A stretch of 64,000 nucleotides of DNA from positions 558,001 to 622,000 of the forward strand of contig NZ_FNQB01000003.1 of NCBI RefSeq assembly GCF_900107455.1, read 5' to 3'. Positions 8,918-17,700 of the stretch are shown in pieces. The notes under the pieces are model-generated. The model was given only the letters and a program-made list of their open reading frames with translations, had not been told where the DNA came from and ran no database searches. The position numbers and the translations under genes are program-made. How positions within the stretch are numbered: position 1 is the first letter of the stretch; each line of letters begins with the position of its first letter. Source of the DNA: Asanoa ishikariensis (GTDB lineage Bacteria > Actinomycetota > Actinomycetes > Mycobacteriales > Micromonosporaceae).

Positions 8918-11137
8918 GGCGGCCTCCGCCAGCGACCACGACACCGCCCGGGCCGGCTGCGGGTCGACGGCCACCAGCCGCAGCTCAGAGGTGTACGACC
9001 CGTCGGGCAGCCGCAACCACAGCTCATCCGGTGCCGGCAGCATCTCGACCAGGTCGACCTCGGCGCCGGCCGGTGCCCTACCCATCGCGCGGCGGGCGGC
9101 CCGGGCCAGGTTGTCGGCCAGCGGCGGTGCCTGCAGGTCGACGAAGAACGGCTTCGGGTCGCCGGGGACCCGTGCGAACACGTGCCGCGGCAGACCCAGC
9201 CCGGCCAGCCAACTCCGCAGGCCGTTCTGTCCCGGGTCCTTGTCGCGACCGGCCATGTCGGCCAGGTGGGCCAGCGGCACCCGCCAGCTCTCCCGGCACA
9301 CGGTCACAGCGCCGATCGCGACGCGGGGCGCGCGTACCGCCGGTGCCCGCAGCTTGAAGAGGTTGACCGCGACGCTGCTGAGGTGCTCGCCGAAGCATTC
9401 CAGCACCGGCGCTTCCCAACCGTCCCGAGTGGACGTCGCGACGAGCACCCCGGCGCGCATGGCAACCGTGATCGCGGTCGCCGGCGTGCCGGGTACGCCC
9501 GCCGGGTGCCCGTCGTCGGAGCCGAACGAGACGTACCGGTAGTGGCCGGCGGGGTCCAGCGACAGCGGCGGGTAGCTGCGCGAGCTGACGTCCCGCGCGG
9601 TGCTGGGGTAGAGCGGCACGACCCGGCCGGGCGCCATGTCGGTCGCCATCGCCGCGACCAGCTCCCCCGCGTCGTCGGCCTGGGCGCTGAAGAAGCGGCT
9701 CTCCAGGGTGTTGAGCGCGACGTGCAGCTCACCGAGCACCCACGCCAGGGAACCGTCGGGCCGGCGGCGCAACAGCATGTCGGGGCTGTGCAACCTCGCT
9801 GCGGCCCAGGTGCGCCGTGGTGCCGGGAACAGCGCGTCGGCCAACCGGCGGGCGAGCCCGGCATCGACCAGCACCGGGCCGTCCCCGCCCGACCCGATGA
9901 TCTCCGCCCAGCGGAGCTGGAAGTCGGTGACGACCTCCGCGAACCCGCCGCCGCCCGGCTCCAGCAGGTCCGCGGCGGCCAGATAGAGCTCCGCGAGCGT
10001 CACCTCGGCCCGGGTGGCCGCTAGGGCCCGGAACCGCGCGGCCAGCGCCTCCTCCGCCACGTCCGCGACCTGGCCGCAGAGCCACCGCGCGCTGTCCAGC
10101 AGCACGCCGAGCGGCCGGGCCAGGTCGGCGAGCAGGTCGTCGCCGATCGTCCCGTCGAGGTCGCGACGGCAGTCCAGGTAGAGCGGAGTCCGCCCACCCA
10201 CGGTGAAGGCCGCCTCGCGCCGGACCGGTGCGCCGGCGGCGTCGTCCAGGACGCGGGCCGCGTCCGCCAGGGCAGCGCGAAGCTCCTCCGGGTCGGTCGC
10301 CACGGCGACCGCCGCGCACGCCTCGCGGACGCACGCGATGCGGCGCAGCCGGTCGGCCCGCTGTGGGCCGGCAAGCTGCTCCGCCAGCCCGTCCAGCGGA
10401 TGGCTGCTGATCGGCACACGGAAACCGACCTGCACCACGCCCGCGTCGCGCAGCCCGTCGAGGACGCCGGCGGGCGTGGCGAGGTCACCGACCCGGTCCG
10501 CACCCGCGGCCAGCGCGTCCAGCACGACGGTCTCGTCCGGGGACAGGACGTAGGGGCGGCGGTAGGGGCGGACGACCGTGCCCTCGCGGACGGTGCACGA
10601 CGGGTCGAGCCGCACCGGCAGGTGGTCGCGGAGCGCCGGGTCGGCGCTCCACGCGGCGGCGATCGACTGCACCGCCCACACCTCGACGTAGACCTGGCTG
10701 TGCCGGATCCCACCGCCGCCGGTGTGACCGGAGTGCGCGCCGCCGAGCCGCGCCCAGGCCACCGGGCCGAAGAAGCCGATGGTGTCGTTCTTGGCGCAGT
10801 ACCGCTGCGCGTAGCGGGTGACGACGGCCATCCGGTTGCCGAACCGGTGCCCGCTGACCCGTGGCCGGCGACCGGCCTTCAGCTCCGCCGCGTGCGCGGC
10901 CGCCCAGGTGTCCATCGCCTCGGGGTTCTGCCACGTGAGCGCCGCGCGAAAGCGGTCGTCGCCGAGCAGCGCGTCGAAGGCGGCGCGCCGGGACTCGCGC
11001 AGCAGCTCGGCGTCGTCGCCTTCCGGTGCGGCGAACACGTCCAGCCGCTCGATGGGCAGGCCGGCCGAGCGCAAGGCGGCCAGCCGCCAGAGTGCCCAAC
11101 CCCGGTCGAGCTCTGTCAGGTGCTGCTCGTCGGCCAC
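8903..11137 (-). CDS. short lantibiotic dehydratase (LanB N-terminal domain) homologue
   Basis: 744 residues from GTG 11137, preceded by GAGGAG; the frame is open further upstream but only this start has a ribosome site. It matches the tRNA-dependent (glutamylation) domain of LanB dehydratases: AQRYCAKNDTIGFFGPVAW at about 107-125 is the diagnostic motif, followed by the long middle domain, GLPRHVFARVPGDPKPFFVD and the TSELRLVAVD end. The separate SpaB_C-type elimination domain of full LanBs (about 1000 residues) is not visible. Known relatives of this size act in split thiopeptide dehydratases or as peptide aminoacyl-tRNA ligases (PEARLs). No precursor-peptide gene was found in the window. 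Last gene of the minus operon, 10 bp after the acyltransferase gene. Substrate unknown; action on a carrier-bound NRPS-PKS intermediate is inference. Confidence 0.88.
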   Translation of the reverse strand: MADEQHLTELDRGWALWRLAALRSAGLPIERLDVFAAPEGDDAELLRESRRAAFDALLGDDRFRAALTWQNPEAMDTWAAAHAAELKAGRRPRVSGHRFGNRMAVVTRYAQRYCAKNDTIGFFGPVAWARLGGAHSGHTGGGGIRHSQVYVEVWAVQSIAAAWSADPALRDHLPVRLDPSCTVREGTVVRPYRRPYVLSPDETVVLDALAAGADRVGDLATPAGVLDGLRDAGVVQVGFRVPISSHPLDGLAEQLAGPQRADRLRRIACVREACAAVAVATDPEELRAALADAARVLDDAAGAPVRREAAFTVGGRTPLYLDCRRDLDGTIGDDLLADLARPLGVLLDSARWLCGQVADVAEEALAARFRALAATRAEVTLAELYLAAADLLEPGGGGFAEVVTDFQLRWAEIIGSGGDGPVLVDAGLARRLADALFPAPRRTWAAARLHSPDMLLRRRPDGSLAWVLGELHVALNTLESRFFSAQADDAGELVAAMATDMAPGRVVPLYPSTARDVSSRSYPPLSLDPAGHYRYVSFGSDDGHPAGVPGTPATAITVAMRAGVLVATSTRDGWEAPVLECFGEHLSSVAVNLFKLRAPAVRAPRVAIGAVTVCRESWRVPLAHLADMAGRDKDPGQNGLRSWLAGLGLPRHVFARVPGDPKPFFVDLQAPPLADNLARAARRAMGRAPAGAEVDLVEMLPAPDELWLRLPDGSYTSELRLVAVDPQPARAVSWSLAEAAGRAR

Positions 11138-11147
11138 GCGTTCTCCT

Positions 11148-12143
11148 CTACCGGTCGGCGGCGACCAGGACCGTCCGCAGTGGCTCGCGGACACAGCCGC
11201 GCTGGGTCTTCGTCTCCAGACCGCCGGTGCCGTAGTCGAGCACGGCGATATCCCGCTCGATGGCCCGCCGGACCGGCTCGTAGAACAGCAGGTTGAAGTA
11301 CAGGAACTGGTTCCCGGCCGCCGCGTAGTCGCAGCCCCAGGCTTTGGAGATCCAGCGGTCGCCACAGGCGAGCAGCAGCGAGCACGCGACGGGCCGGTCG
11401 GCCAGATACGCGACCAGCGCGACGAAGTCGTCGGCCAGGTCCATCGCTAGCAGCGTGTAGTGGAACTCGATCTGGCGCGGGTCCGCGGCGTGGCCGTAAC
11501 GGCGTTCGGTCGCCGCCAGCAGCGGGGCCAACTCCCCCGCCACCTCGGACATGGGCCGCTCGCGCACCTCGACGCCGCTGTCGCGGAACCGGCTCCGCTC
11601 GCGCCGGACCGGGGTGCGGCGCCGGGCGGGCAGCCACGACACGTACTCCTCGAAGGACCGCCAGGTTACCGGCAGCACCGCCTTGTCGCATTCAGCCGCC
11701 GCCACGGCGTCATAGCCGTCGAGCCAGCCCGCCTGTGCCGCGTCGAGGTGGGGCAGCATGACGTGTGGGCTGCCGGCCGCGCGGGCCAGGGCTCGCGCCC
11801 GTTCGACCAGCGCGGTGGCGACCGGTGCGGCCGGTGCGGTGAGGTAGTTCTCGTAGAGGCCGTACGAGCCGGCCACGCACAGCGTCGACCCGCCGTAGCC
11901 GAACAGGGCGTCCGGGTCGCTGACCGGATGCCACGGTGGGGTCGTGACGTACACCGGGAGCATGCCGACGGCCCGACCCGCGGCGTCCCGCGCGACCGCG
12001 TAGGTGGTCGTGCCGTGGCCGCGCTGCGCGAGCTGGATGCGCTCGAGCTCGGCACGGTAGAACCGGGTCGAGGCGACACCCAGCTCGTCGAGCAGGTCGT
12101 CGTCGAGCCGGGTCCGGTCCTCGACGCGCACGGCGGCGTCCAC
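11148..12143 (-). CDS. COG3146/FemAB-like N-acyltransferase (GNAT superfamily)
   Basis: 331 residues from GTG 12143, two bases after the T-C-A-T stop. It resembles the predicted N-acyltransferases of the COG3146/DUF482 type, a double-GNAT arrangement related to the FemAB fold: SYGLYENYLTAP in the first half, then SKAWGCDYAAAGNQFLYFNL and LDYGTGGLETKTQRGCVREP in the second, the latter pair being the family hallmark. Members are thought to transfer an acyl or aminoacyl group to an amine; donor and acceptor are unknown here. Its position inside an operon of carrier-protein enzymes suggests tailoring or offloading of the peptide-polyketide. FemAB relatives use aminoacyl-tRNA, as do LanB N-domains, which is worth noting but unproven for this protein. 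Confidence 0.75.
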   Translation of the reverse strand: MDAAVRVEDRTRLDDDLLDELGVASTRFYRAELERIQLAQRGHGTTTYAVARDAAGRAVGMLPVYVTTPPWHPVSDPDALFGYGGSTLCVAGSYGLYENYLTAPAAPVATALVERARALARAAGSPHVMLPHLDAAQAGWLDGYDAVAAAECDKAVLPVTWRSFEEYVSWLPARRRTPVRRERSRFRDSGVEVRERPMSEVAGELAPLLAATERRYGHAADPRQIEFHYTLLAMDLADDFVALVAYLADRPVACSLLLACGDRWISKAWGCDYAAAGNQFLYFNLLFYEPVRRAIERDIAVLDYGTGGLETKTQRGCVREPLRTVLVAADR

Positions 12144-12145
12144 GG

Positions 12146-15100
12146 TCAGTGCGCCTCGCCCGAGCCGTTCGCCGACTCCTGGATCCAGTTGCGCACCTGC
12201 CGGCGGCTGGCGCCCATGCGGGCGAGCCGGTCGGAACGGTCGGGTGTGGACGGAGCCGGCGCCGGCCGGCCCGCCGGTTCGCCGAACAGGTACGAGCTCA
12301 GCGCGCGCAGGTTCGGATGGTGGAACAGGCTCAGCGCGTCCACCGGACGGCCGAGCAGCTCGGTCAGCTCGGCGCTCATCTGGAGCAGCGAGATCGAGGT
12401 GAAGCCGGCGTCGAAGAAGTTGGCCGCCGGGTCGAGCCCCCGGCCGAGCACGGCCTCCGCCAGCTCCCGCACCCGGGCGTCGGGCGGCGCGCCCCGCTCG
12501 GCCGGACCGGGCTCGAGCGCGGGCGCGATCGGCTTGAGCGTGTCGCCCATCTCGAGGCGGTCCACGACGATCACGCGGGCCGGCACGACGCTCGCGGGCA
12601 GGACCCCGGCGAGGTGCGCCCGCACGGCGTCCTCGCCGACGGCGGCCCCTGCCGAGCGCTGCACCCAGACCCGGATCGCCTGCCGGCTGCCGTCGTCGAC
12701 CACCTGCGCGACCGCGTCGGCGACCCCGGCGCACCCACGCGCCACGGCCTCCAGCTCCTCGAGCATCACCCGGTAGCCGTAGATCAGCACCTGCCGGTCC
12801 GTCCGGCCGGCGAGGTGCAGCCGTCCGGTCGCGTCGGCCCGGGCCAGGTCGCCGGTGCGCAGCCAGCGCACGCCCTGCTCGTCGGTGACGAACCGCTCGA
12901 TCCGGGGCCGTGGGTCGCCGGCGTGGTCGAGATAGCGCTCCGCGATGTGCGGCGCGGCGACCCACAGCTCGCCGAGCTGGCCGGTGTCGCACCGCCGGCC
13001 GTCGGGCGCCCGCAGCTCGACCCGGCGGCGCGGCAACGGCCGCCCGATCGGGACCTGTGCGGTCGGCGGCAGTGGGGCGGCCGGGGCGATCCGGTTGGCC
13101 ACGACGATCTGCGGCGTCTCGGTGCAGCCGTAGCCGTTGACGACGACCGCGTTGACCGCGCGCGACCGGATCAGCTCGGCCGTCGCCGCCGAGAGCGGCG
13201 ACCCGCCACAGACCACCGCCCGCAGGTCGGGCAGCGGCTCCGGGTCTGCGCCGAGCACGAGCGACAACAGCGCCGGTGTCGCGTCGACCACCGTGATCCG
13301 TTCCCGGCGCAGCCAGGCGGCCAGCCGGCCCGGGTCGCCGAACGCGTCGGCCGGCGGCACGCACAGCGTCGCGCCGGCCCGCAGGGCCAGCCCGATGTCG
13401 CGCAGCACCGGGTCGTGCGCCGGGCCGCTGAGCATCGACAGCCGGTCCGCCGCCGTGATGCCGAGGAGTTCGGCGAGCTCCGCCAAGGCCTCCTCGGCGA
13501 CCGGCGTGGCCACCCGGACGGCGAGCGGGTCGCCGGTGGTGCCGGAGGTGAACAGCACATGCGCGGGGCCTGGTGCGGTCGTCGCGTGGTCCACCGCTCG
13601 GGCGGGTCCGGCGCCGGACCACGGGTAGGCGTGTGTCACGCCGGCGATGTCGAACGCGCGGCGGCGCCGCTGCTCGGGCCAGTCGGCGTCGATCAGCACC
13701 GCGGTCGCGCCCGCCTGCCAGCACGCCAGCAGCCGGACCACGAAGTCCCGCTCGCGCCGGGCCGGCACGGCCACGACGGCCGAGGGCGCGAGCTCGGCGG
13801 CGGCGTGCGCCACCCGCTCGGCCAGGCCCGCGTAGTCCAGGACGCCGTGCTCGTCCGCGATAGCCGACGGTTCCTTGTGCCGCCGCACCAGCTCGACCGT
13901 CGGGATGGCCGGTGCGCCGGACGCGGTGGCGGCGACCGCGGGGACCTCCAGCAGCTCGCCGAGCGGCCGGGTCGGGTCGGCGGCGGCACGGGTCACGAGC
14001 CGCACGATCTGCGCCAGCAGCGCCGCGGAGTCGGCCGGGTCGACCAGGCCCTGCGGGCTGACCAGGTGCAGCCGGTAGCCGCCACCTCCACGCCGGACCA
14101 GGTAGAGCCCGAGGTCGAACAGCGCCCACGCCGGTGGCAGGTCGTGCTCGACCACCGCCGCGTCGCCGAACGAGGGCGGGGTGACCTCCTGGGTCAGGTC
14201 GCTGAACCACAGCCGGATCAGCGGGCTGCGCGTGGTGCGGGGCAGCCGGAGCCGGTCGACGATGTCGTCGAAGGCCGGCAGGGCGTGGTCGGTGGCGTCG
14301 GAGTAGGCGTCCCGCAGCGCGTCGTAGGTTCGCAGGAACGCGTGCCGGCGGTCCGGCACGACCGGCAGCGGAAGCGTGTCCAGCAGAAAGCCGACCAGCC
14401 GCTCGTCCTCGGGCCGGCTGAGCCGCACGCTGGGCAGTCCGACCACCTCGGCGCGCTCCTGCCCGCTCCACGCGGCCAGCACCGAGCTGGCCGCCGTCAG
14501 GAAGAACAGCGCGGGCGTCAGACCACGCGAACGCAGCCCGGCGTCGAGCTCCGCCGACTCCTCGGCGGTGAGCCCGAGCGTGCGGGTGGTCGCGAGGTGG
14601 ACGCGCTCGTCCCGCTCGGCGGCCGACAACGGCAGCGGCGCGGCCGAGCTGACCCCGGCCAGCCGCTGTGCCCACCACGCCAGGTCGTCCTGCCAGCGCG
14701 GGGTGCCGACGAGCCCGGCCTCGTGCGCGAGATGGGCGAGCAGGCTCGGTGCGGCCGGCGCGAGGGCGGGCTGTCCCCCGGCCACCCGGGCCGAATAGGC
14801 CTCCGCGAGCTCGGTCAGCACCAGGTCGGTCGTGCGCAGGTCGGAGATCAGGTGGTGCATGACCAGGACGAGGAAGGTGCGGTCCAGCGCGGGGGCGTAG
14901 ACGAGGCCGACCCGCCACAACGGTGGGGCCGCCATCGGGAACGGCCGGTTCGCGAGGCGGTACATGGCCTCCTCGACCGCCTCCGCCGGATCGCCCTCCG
15001 CGGTGCGCACGACCTCGACGGAGAGCGGCACCGTGACCGCATCACCTACCACTATGGACGGTTGTCCCGGTCGCGGTTCCTCGACGGCGCAGCGCAATGC

Positions 15101-15568
15101 CTCGTGGCGCTCGGCCAGGTCAGCCAGGGCGGCGCGCAGGGCGGCGGGCTGCAGGCGACCGGCGATCGACAACACCCGCACCACGTTGTACGCCGGTGAG
15201 TCGGGCTGGAGCCGGTGCCAGGTCCAGATGCGGCGCAACGTCGGACCCAACGGCGCGACAGCGGGCCGCTCGGTGTCGTCCGGCGCGGGCGGCGGCTCCA
15301 CGGCCGGCTCCGACCGCCCGTCGAGCCGGCTGGTCACGGCCGCCACGAGGTCGGCCAGGGTCGGGTCGTCGCGCAGGATCGCCGACATGGGCAGCTCGAC
15401 GGCCAGGTCGGTGCGCAGGCGGGCGATCAGCCGCGCGGCGGCCAGCGAATGCCCGCCGGCGGACACGAACGCCTGGTCGTCGACCATGCCGTCCGCGTCG
15501 TCGCCCAACACCTCGGCCCAGGCGGCGTGCACCCGGTCCGCGACGGTGTCCTCGTCCGCACCCATCAC
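12146..15568 (-). CDS. NRPS T-C-A-T with Lys2-like adenylation domain
   Basis: 1140 residues from GTG 15568 (or ATG 15565; both overlap the previous stop). First carrier about 5-80 with Ser41 in SAGGHSL. C domain about 105-520 with HHLISD at 238-243 (final Gly of HHxxxDG replaced by Leu). A domain about 550-985: LFTSGTTGDPLAVRV replaces the usual TSGTTGxPKG, and SGPAHDPVLRDIG at A4 resembles alpha-aminoadipate reductase (Lys2)-type A domains rather than FDxSxW types; NGYGCTETPQ is A5, RTGDLARAD A7, GRTDRQVLIYGYRV A8, and the A10 Lys appears kept in DTLKPIAPAL. Second carrier about 1000-1075 with Ser1058 in DAGFTSISLL. The N-terminal carrier has no A domain of its own, so the preceding free-standing A-MT protein probably charges it. 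Confidence 0.9.
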   Translation of the reverse strand: MMGADEDTVADRVHAAWAEVLGDDADGMVDDQAFVSAGGHSLAAARLIARLRTDLAVELPMSAILRDDPTLADLVAAVTSRLDGRSEPAVEPPPAPDDTERPAVAPLGPTLRRIWTWHRLQPDSPAYNVVRVLSIAGRLQPAALRAALADLAERHEALRCAVEEPRPGQPSIVVGDAVTVPLSVEVVRTAEGDPAEAVEEAMYRLANRPFPMAAPPLWRVGLVYAPALDRTFLVLVMHHLISDLRTTDLVLTELAEAYSARVAGGQPALAPAAPSLLAHLAHEAGLVGTPRWQDDLAWWAQRLAGVSSAAPLPLSAAERDERVHLATTRTLGLTAEESAELDAGLRSRGLTPALFFLTAASSVLAAWSGQERAEVVGLPSVRLSRPEDERLVGFLLDTLPLPVVPDRRHAFLRTYDALRDAYSDATDHALPAFDDIVDRLRLPRTTRSPLIRLWFSDLTQEVTPPSFGDAAVVEHDLPPAWALFDLGLYLVRRGGGGYRLHLVSPQGLVDPADSAALLAQIVRLVTRAAADPTRPLGELLEVPAVAATASGAPAIPTVELVRRHKEPSAIADEHGVLDYAGLAERVAHAAAELAPSAVVAVPARRERDFVVRLLACWQAGATAVLIDADWPEQRRRRAFDIAGVTHAYPWSGAGPARAVDHATTAPGPAHVLFTSGTTGDPLAVRVATPVAEEALAELAELLGITAADRLSMLSGPAHDPVLRDIGLALRAGATLCVPPADAFGDPGRLAAWLRRERITVVDATPALLSLVLGADPEPLPDLRAVVCGGSPLSAATAELIRSRAVNAVVVNGYGCTETPQIVVANRIAPAAPLPPTAQVPIGRPLPRRRVELRAPDGRRCDTGQLGELWVAAPHIAERYLDHAGDPRPRIERFVTDEQGVRWLRTGDLARADATGRLHLAGRTDRQVLIYGYRVMLEELEAVARGCAGVADAVAQVVDDGSRQAIRVWVQRSAGAAVGEDAVRAHLAGVLPASVVPARVIVVDRLEMGDTLKPIAPALEPGPAERGAPPDARVRELAEAVLGRGLDPAANFFDAGFTSISLLQMSAELTELLGRPVDALSLFHHPNLRALSSYLFGEPAGRPAPAPSTPDRSDRLARMGASRRQVRNWIQESANGSGEAH

Positions 15569-17700
15569 GCCCCGCCTTCCCGCTGCGCGCGGGCCAGTTC
15601 ACCCAGCGCCGCGCGGTCCACCTTGCCGTTGGAGGTCAGCGGCAACTCGTCCAGCGCCAGCAGCCGCGCCGGCACCATGTACTCGGGCAGCCGGTCGACC
15701 AGCGCCGCGCGTACGCGCTCGACCGGCACGCCCGGCGGGCGGAAGGTGTAGAACCCGGCCAGGGAGCGCGCACCGGCCAGGTCGACCGTGACCACCACGG
15801 CCTCCCGCACGCACTCGAGCGCCGCGATCATCGACTCGATCTCGCCGAGCTCGACCCGGTACCCGCGGATCTTGACCTGGTGGTCGATCCGGCCGAGGAA
15901 CTGGAGCTGTCCGTCGGGCAGCCAGCGGCCCCGGTCGCCGAAGGCGTACATGCGCTCGCCGGGCACGAAGGGGTCCGGGACGAAGCGCTGCGCCGTCTGG
16001 GCCGGGTCACCGTGGTAGCCCAGCGCGAGCACCGTGCCGGCGGCGTACAGGTCGCCCGGTTCGCCGATCGGGACGCGGCGGCGGTGCTCGTCGAGGACGT
16101 AGTACCGCGCGTTCGCGATCGGGCGGCCGTACGGGATGCTCGGCCACGCGGGATCGACCTCGCCGATGTCGTAGTAGGTCGACCACACGGCCGTCTCCGT
16201 CGCCCCGCCGTAATTGACGACCAGCGCGTTCGGGAAGACGGTGCGGATCTCGTCGGGCACCGAGAGGGCGATCCAGTCGCCGGCCAGGAACATCAACCGC
16301 ATCGACTCGCGGCCGGGACCCGCGCGCCGCGAACTGGTCAGGAACGGCAGGACCCAGGCGAACAGCGGCGGCGCCGAGTTCCAGAAGGTGATCGGCTCCG
16401 ACAGCATGATCTCGGCCAGCCGGGCCGGCTCCGCGAGCTCCTCCGCACTGGCCAGCCGGACCGATCCGCCGGCGCTGAGCAGGCCGAAGATGTCGTAGAT
16501 CGACAGGTCGAAGCAGAACGAGGTCACCTGGAACAGCCGGTCCGCGGCGCTCACCCCGTAGCTGGTGGTCACCCACTCCAGCATGTTGACCAGCGCCGTG
16601 TTCGACACGGCGACGCCCTTGGGGTTGCCGGTCGACCCCGAGGTGAAGATGACGTACGAGACGTCGCCCGGCCGCCCGCGCGCCGGCACGTCCGTGCCGG
16701 GCCGCTGCTCCACGTGCCAGCGGGTCCAGACGCGCAAGCCCGGCTCCGCCGGTGTGTCCACGGTGGACCGGCGCAGGACCACGTCCGGCCCCCGCACCTC
16801 GGCCGCCGACCAGCTCCCGCCCGTCAGGTCGGCGAACAGCGCCGGGTCGGTGACGTCGGCCAGCACCACCGATCCGCCCGGGCGGACGAGCTCCGCCACC
16901 TGGTCGAGCACGGCCCGCAGGTAGGGGACCCGCGCGGTGCCGGCGATGACCGCCACGTCGTACGAGCCGGGCAGGCGCTCGGCGACCTCGTGGGCGTACC
17001 CGGTCACCAGGTCCGCGAACAGGCCCTGTTCCTTGGCCCAGGCGGTGCCGGCACGCACGGCGGCCTCGTCAGGATCGAGCCCGGTGTACAGGTCGACGTG
17101 CGGCGCCACCCGCCTCAGCACCGATCCGGAGCCGAAGCCGAGCTCGACGACCGACGACGGTGCCTCGGCCAGCACCAGCGTCCTCACCCGGTCGGCGTCC
17201 GCGTCGGTGCCGTCCCACGGCTCGCCGGCGTCGGGCACCGGCAGGTGGTGCTCCGCCGTCAGCACGTCCAGCAGCACCAGGTCGGTCAGCCCGGGCGCGG
17301 TGTCGACCCGGGCGAGGTCCGCGGCGCCGCCGATCAGCCAGCGGGCGCCGGTCGACGACAGCACGTAGCCGAGCCGGCTGGCCGGCCAGTCCGGGTGGCA
17401 GGGCACGAACGCGGCGCCGCTGAGGGCCACGCCGAGCAGCGCCACGACCGTGTCGGGGCGACGCCGGCCCACGACGCCCACGTAGTCGCCGGGTCCGACT
17501 CCGTGCTCGTGCAACAGCCGGGCGAGCCGATTCGCCGCGGTGAGCAGCGCGCCGTACGTGTACGCCGTGCCCGTGCCGTCGAGGACGGCCGGCGCGTCGG
17601 GCGCCCGGCGCGCGGCCTCGACCACCAGCCCGGCCGGCACGGCGTCGTCCCGGTAGGCCCGCCCGGTGGCGTTCCAGGCGGATGGCGGGTAGTCGATCAC
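15565..17700 (-). CDS. free-standing adenylation domain interrupted by a methyltransferase (A-MT-A)
   Basis: 711 residues from GTG 17700 (GTGA overlap with the upstream stop). A1/A2 region at about 1-130 (LSGAAFVPCHPDWP), then a class I methyltransferase-like insert at about 165-325 (VELGFGSGSVL as SAM motif I; YDVAVIAGTARVPYLRAVL; LVRPGGSVVLADV), then A3 YVIFTSGSTGNPKG at about 349 and the rest through NYGGATETAVWS, GRIDHQVKIRGYRVELGE and NGKVDR. Insertion between A2 and A3 is the layout described for TioN of thiocoraline, which activates and S-methylates cysteine. The pocket (FDLSIYDIFG, FWNSAPP, LMFLAGDWI, AVW) reads close to the DLYNLSLIWK cysteine code. Predicted role: activate a cysteine-like residue, possibly methylate it, and load the T-C-A-T first carrier. 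Confidence 0.87.
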   Translation of the reverse strand: MIDYPPSAWNATGRAYRDDAVPAGLVVEAARRAPDAPAVLDGTGTAYTYGALLTAANRLARLLHEHGVGPGDYVGVVGRRRPDTVVALLGVALSGAAFVPCHPDWPASRLGYVLSSTGARWLIGGAADLARVDTAPGLTDLVLLDVLTAEHHLPVPDAGEPWDGTDADADRVRTLVLAEAPSSVVELGFGSGSVLRRVAPHVDLYTGLDPDEAAVRAGTAWAKEQGLFADLVTGYAHEVAERLPGSYDVAVIAGTARVPYLRAVLDQVAELVRPGGSVVLADVTDPALFADLTGGSWSAAEVRGPDVVLRRSTVDTPAEPGLRVWTRWHVEQRPGTDVPARGRPGDVSYVIFTSGSTGNPKGVAVSNTALVNMLEWVTTSYGVSAADRLFQVTSFCFDLSIYDIFGLLSAGGSVRLASAEELAEPARLAEIMLSEPITFWNSAPPLFAWVLPFLTSSRRAGPGRESMRLMFLAGDWIALSVPDEIRTVFPNALVVNYGGATETAVWSTYYDIGEVDPAWPSIPYGRPIANARYYVLDEHRRRVPIGEPGDLYAAGTVLALGYHGDPAQTAQRFVPDPFVPGERMYAFGDRGRWLPDGQLQFLGRIDHQVKIRGYRVELGEIESMIAALECVREAVVVTVDLAGARSLAGFYTFRPPGVPVERVRAALVDRLPEYMVPARLLALDELPLTSNGKVDRAALGELARAQREGGA

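Noticed and set aside
8903-11137. Complete class I lanthipeptide dehydratase and a lanthipeptide cluster
   Set aside because: Length and content fit only the N-terminal domain; no LanC, precursor peptide or elimination domain was found in the window.
12149-15199. Long plus-strand open frame opposite the T-C-A-T gene
   Set aside because: Shadow of the high-GC minus gene: no domains, Arg/Gly/Pro-rich composition, while the opposite strand has all NRPS core motifs.
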